A DNA stretch of 7,599 nucleotides from contig JBJDZI010000103.1 of the NCBI GenBank assembly GCA_051867925.1, positions 1 through 7,599 on the forward strand, read 5' to 3'. The notes beneath the pieces are model-generated. The model was not told the DNA's origin. It worked only from the letters and a program-made list of their open reading frames with translations, and did no database searches. Positions within the stretch are counted from its first letter, which is position 1; each line of letters begins with the position of its first letter. This document shows, piece after piece, positions 4,909 through 7,599 of this stretch. The translations under genes were made by a program, and so were the position numbers. The stretch comes from CAKSQF01 sp051867925 (GTDB lineage: Bacteria > Bacillota > Clostridia > Oscillospirales > CAG-272).

Positions 4909-7436
4909 AAAAGCATCTGACCAAACTCATCGCTTTTGCGGTGGTGATCGCCTTTCTGATGCCGCTGGGGGGCGGATTCAGTTCGGCGTTTGAATCTGCG
5001 GCAAGCACCGTGTCGGAGACATCCTCCGGCAAGGAAGGTCTGCCGCGGGTGAACATCTACACCGACAGCAAAGAGGCGATCACGAAAAAAGAATACGAAG
5101 GCGCAACGATGTCCATAGAGCTGACAGATCGCTACGCCGATTACAGCAACGTTTACACCACCAAGGCGGGCGCCGACATCCAGATCCGTTGCCGTGGCAA
5201 CTCGACCTATGAAACCAGCGACAACCGTCTGGGCGACTCCGGAAAATTCTCCTATAAGATCAAGCTGGATACCAAGGTCAATATGCTGGGCATGGGTAAG
5301 AGCAAGCATTGGGTGCTGATCGCAAACTACTACGACGTGACCAATATGCGTAACAAGATGGTCTACGATCTGTCGGGCGCAATGGGGCTTACCTATACCC
5401 AATCCCGTTGGGTAGTGGTCTATCTCAACGGCGAGTATCAAGGTCTCTACACCCTCTGCGAGAGCATTCGCATCGAGGGCGACCGCGTGGACATCACCGA
5501 CTGGGAAGACTACGCGGAGACGGTGGCAAAGACTATCGCGCTGAAGGAAAATTTCACCGCCGCTCAGACCGACGAGCTGAAAAAACAAATGGAAAGCAAC
5601 CTTTCTTGGGTTACCTCGGGCACCTTCCGCAATTACAAGATCTCCGATTACATTGACATATCCGATATTGATATCACGTCGGGGTATCTACTGGAGTATG
5701 ATATGCGCCAGGACGGCGACACCTCCAAATTTACCACGGGCAAAGGAGTCAAGATCCAGCTGGACTCTCCCACGGCGCTGAACACCAACCCCACGATGTT
5801 CAACTATGTCAAATCGCTCATCAGAGATATGGAGGAAGCCTTCTATTCCGACACCTTCTGTACCAGCAAAGGCGTTCATTACAGCGAGTTCGTGGATATG
5901 CAGTCGCTGGTGGACTATTTCCTCCTCTTCCATCTGTTCAAAAATATCGAATTCGGCTGGCTGAGTATCTTCCTGTACATCGAAGACGGAACCATCTATT
6001 TCGGCCCCTGCTGGGACTTTGACGGCAGTTCGGGCAACCAAGTCACCCTCTACGAAGACTGGATGAACCCCGAACGCTGGTTCTATATGGACGGCAGAGC
6101 AGAGTGGTGGAAGGAACTGTGCGGAGATCCCTATTTCGTCACGCAGGTAGAGGAACGCTGGCAGGAGATCAAACCTCTGCTGGACGTTTACATGGAATCG
6201 CTCCCCATCTGGAACAACTACATTGTCGCTGAGGCAAACGCCAACTTCGCTCATTTCGGTGCACCTAAAAACTGGTACATCGGCGGTTCCTGCAAGAGTT
6301 TCGCCTCCGAATATCAGATCTTCGTCAACTGGCTCAACAGACGAATCGCGTGGCTGGATACCCAATGGTCCATGCGCGATCCCAATATGGAGGGCAAGGG
6401 GTTACAGTCCAGCGAAAAGATCACCATGTCCCTGACCTATGCCGATGGAGGCGGGCTATCGCCCGACGGGCTGACCGTGTCGGGCGCCAAGTCGGATCTG
6501 CTGTACGATCTTTCCAAGAATGACAGCCTGAAGCTCACTATCAGCACGCTCCATACCACCCACCGCTATGCGCTGATCTACGTCAACGGGAAACTACTGC
6601 AAAAGACCGCGCTGTCCATGACCTCTCCCGCCACCGTAACCATCCCCCGCGGGATGCTGAATACCGAGCCTGGTGCGGTGAACGTGATCTATATGGTGGG
6701 TATCAACCACGAAAACAACTATTACCGCGCCTCCTATCTGACGGTGCGGATGGCAGAAAAAATCCCCGCTGAAGGGCAATGTGTCCTGCGGGTAGGGGAC
6801 GATTATATCGTTGCAAGTCAGGGCGAGAAGGTCACGTTTCCCGAGATAGACGTCCACGCGGACGGATTTGAAGCGATGGGCTGGACGGACGGCGGAACCA
6901 CCTTGTACAAGTCGGGTGAGACCATCACCGCCAGTCAGTCGGGCTATTACTGGATTGATTGGAAGCGCACCGATACCGTAGCGGAACTGATCATCAAAGA
7001 GGGAGCCGCTCAGCCGGACGATCCCGTGGTCACGCCTCCCGAAACCAAGCCTACCACTACTACCGCGAAGCCTACGACTACGCCCCAACCTACCACTACC
7101 ACGAGTCCCACCACAACCACCGTAACCGAGCCTGTGCAGACCGATCCACCCACCACGACCAAACCCACCGTGGACACAGATCCGCCGGCTACTACGACAA
7201 AACCCGCCACCACCGCCGCCCCGACGACCACCGAAAAAGTGCCGGTGAACACGCCCGCCACCACCACGGACCCGTCGATGCATACGCCAACCCCCACCAC
7301 GTCCGTTGACCTGCCCCAAAGCACGGAAAGCAACGGAGGCAGTACGACTGCTTTGTGGATCGCGCTGGGTGGCATACTTGCGGCGATAGCCGTAGCGGTT
7401 GCCGTGATCCTGCTGATCAAGAAGAAAGATCGGTAA
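4905..7436 (+). CDS. Surface-anchored CotH-family protein kinase
   Basis: This 843-aa protein starts with a Sec signal peptide (hydrophobic 8-20, likely cleavage after SSA28). The CotH kinase domain spans about 47-485: IRCRGNSTY (94-102), KFSYKIKLD (114-122), LIANYYDVTNMRNKMVYDL (138-156), YLNGEYQGLYTLCE (173-186), GYLLEYD (260-266) and GPCWDFDGSSG (367-377), the WDFD segment being the family's metal/ATP-binding hallmark. All main motifs are present, so activity is plausible. CotH of Bacillus phosphorylates spore-coat proteins with an atypical kinase fold; gut Bacillota also carry secreted CotH proteins of unknown target. Residues 505-620 look beta-rich; 622-688 resemble an InlB B-repeat/Listeria-Bacteroides-type domain (GFEAMGWTDGGTTLYKSGET). 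A Thr/Pro linker (705-800), a membrane segment (815-838) and KKKDR follow. LPQST (803-807) is not canonical LPXTG. The start has GGAGG (4894-4898) six bases upstream and overlaps the preceding stop by ATGA, implying coupled translation. Confidence 0.92.
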   Translation: MKKHLTKLIAFAVVIAFLMPLGGGFSSAFESAASTVSETSSGKEGLPRVNIYTDSKEAITKKEYEGATMSIELTDRYADYSNVYTTKAGADIQIRCRGNSTYETSDNRLGDSGKFSYKIKLDTKVNMLGMGKSKHWVLIANYYDVTNMRNKMVYDLSGAMGLTYTQSRWVVVYLNGEYQGLYTLCESIRIEGDRVDITDWEDYAETVAKTIALKENFTAAQTDELKKQMESNLSWVTSGTFRNYKISDYIDISDIDITSGYLLEYDMRQDGDTSKFTTGKGVKIQLDSPTALNTNPTMFNYVKSLIRDMEEAFYSDTFCTSKGVHYSEFVDMQSLVDYFLLFHLFKNIEFGWLSIFLYIEDGTIYFGPCWDFDGSSGNQVTLYEDWMNPERWFYMDGRAEWWKELCGDPYFVTQVEERWQEIKPLLDVYMESLPIWNNYIVAEANANFAHFGAPKNWYIGGSCKSFASEYQIFVNWLNRRIAWLDTQWSMRDPNMEGKGLQSSEKITMSLTYADGGGLSPDGLTVSGAKSDLLYDLSKNDSLKLTISTLHTTHRYALIYVNGKLLQKTALSMTSPATVTIPRGMLNTEPGAVNVIYMVGINHENNYYRASYLTVRMAEKIPAEGQCVLRVGDDYIVASQGEKVTFPEIDVHADGFEAMGWTDGGTTLYKSGETITASQSGYYWIDWKRTDTVAELIIKEGAAQPDDPVVTPPETKPTTTTAKPTTTPQPTTTTSPTTTTVTEPVQTDPPTTTKPTVDTDPPATTTKPATTAAPTTTEKVPVNTPATTTDPSMHTPTPTTSVDLPQSTESNGGSTTALWIALGGILAAIAVAVAVILLIKKKDR
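7035..7304 (+). repeat. Low-complexity Thr/Pro linker coding repeat in the CotH gene
   Basis: About 90 codons (residues 711-800) encode degenerate KPTTTT-, TTTPQP- and DPPTTT-type units, built from ACC/ACT/ACG threonine and CC-rich proline codons. It is a flexible extracellular spacer between the beta domains and the membrane segment. Low-complexity tracts of this kind are prone to length variation between strains and to assembly error. The same Thr-rich style occurs in the linkers of the first and third operon genes. Confidence 0.75.
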
Positions 7437-7469
7437 CCCTCGGCAATCGGTTCTATGGCGTTTATCCCC

Positions 7470-7502
7470 ACGACTGCTCTCGTAAGAGGGCAGTCGTTTT
7501 TT
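7470..7502 (+). terminator. Strong intrinsic terminator of the operon
   Basis: ACGACTGC (7470-7477) pairs with GCAGTCGT (7490-7497), with an inner CTC/GAG stem around GTAA, followed by six T residues (7497-7502). It lies 34 bases after the CotH stop codon and closes the transcript started at about 1087. Confidence 0.92.
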
Positions 7503-7517
7503 GTCCCCGATGTGCCG

Positions 7518-7540
7518 AAAAACGCCCGATTCGGGCGTTT
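7518..7540 (-). terminator. Second, bidirectional terminator
   Basis: AAACGCCC (7520-7527) pairs with GGGCGTTT (7533-7540) around GATTC. Read leftward the stem is followed by five T residues (complement of 7518-7522), so it terminates minus-strand transcripts arriving from the right better than plus-strand ones. This suggests a convergent gene beyond the right edge. Confidence 0.6.
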
Positions 7541-7599
7541 CAGACTGTCGAAAAAGCCCCATACCATACCGAGGGAAGGGGAAAACCATCTCAAACGCC
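7541..7599. other. Unassigned sequence at the right edge
   Basis: These 59 bases hold no supportable gene start or end on either strand. Features visible are an A5 run (7551-7555) and the direct repeat CATACCATACC. It is probably the untranslated end of a gene lying further right. Confidence 0.3.

Noticed and set aside
6594..7589. Minus-strand Gly/Arg-rich 331-codon open frame
   Set aside because: Its low-complexity Gly/Arg content is the antisense of the Thr/Pro linker of the CotH gene, and it also reads through both terminators.
1..7599. CRISPR array, insertion sequence or transposase
   Set aside because: No regularly spaced repeats with unique spacers of CRISPR length, and no transposase motifs or paired terminal inverted repeats, were seen.

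Overview
The window looks like chromosomal DNA of a gut-type Gram-positive Bacillota, probably an uncultured Clostridia/Oscillospiraceae-like organism. This is inferred from strong GGAGG ribosome binding sites, lipoprotein signals, Thr/Pro-rich surface linkers, a membrane anchor with a KKKDR tail, and compact intrinsic terminators. No marker gene fixes the taxon.

Region 1-480 is the right end of an integrated mobile element. A leftward gene, cut by the window edge, encodes an excisionase-like helix-turn-helix protein. To its right lie two pairs of 19-bp direct repeats, each pair with an exact 21-bp period (227-266 and 373-412), and several hairpins. The region ends in the 3' half of a tRNA-Ser(CGA), from the anticodon loop to CCA (423-480). 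With no 5' half present, this is best read as the attachment-site duplicate left by a tyrosine-recombinase element. The integrase and the restored complete tRNA gene would lie to the left, outside the window.

Region 481-1051 is the flank beyond that junction. It holds a probable tRNA terminator (507-534), a truncated DUF262 (GmrSD-type restriction family) gene stopping at 785, and AT-rich decayed DNA with no convincing intact gene.

Region 1052-7502 is one four-gene operon. It has a near-consensus promoter (TTGACA, 17 bp, TAAAAT), a structured leader of about 125 nt, and a strong terminator at 7470-7502. In order the genes encode: (1) a lipoprotein with a Thr-rich linker and a LamG/concanavalin-like domain; (2) a six-bladed-propeller sialidase-superfamily, GH93-like enzyme without a signal peptide; (3) a paralogue of gene 2 that is a lipoprotein and carries an extra N-terminal alpha/beta domain; (4) a secreted CotH-family protein kinase with C-terminal beta domains, a long Thr/Pro linker and a membrane anchor. 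Genes 3 and 4 overlap by ATGA.

The reading is a surface glycan-handling unit: a carbohydrate-binding-type lipoprotein, a surface and a cytosolic copy of the same exo-glycosidase type, and a surface kinase. The link between the CotH kinase and the glycosidase pair is the most unusual part. Its purpose is inference, with phosphorylation of the Ser/Thr-rich linkers of co-encoded lipoproteins as one testable idea. A second, bidirectional terminator (7518-7540) closes the region; the last 59 bases hold no gene I can support.
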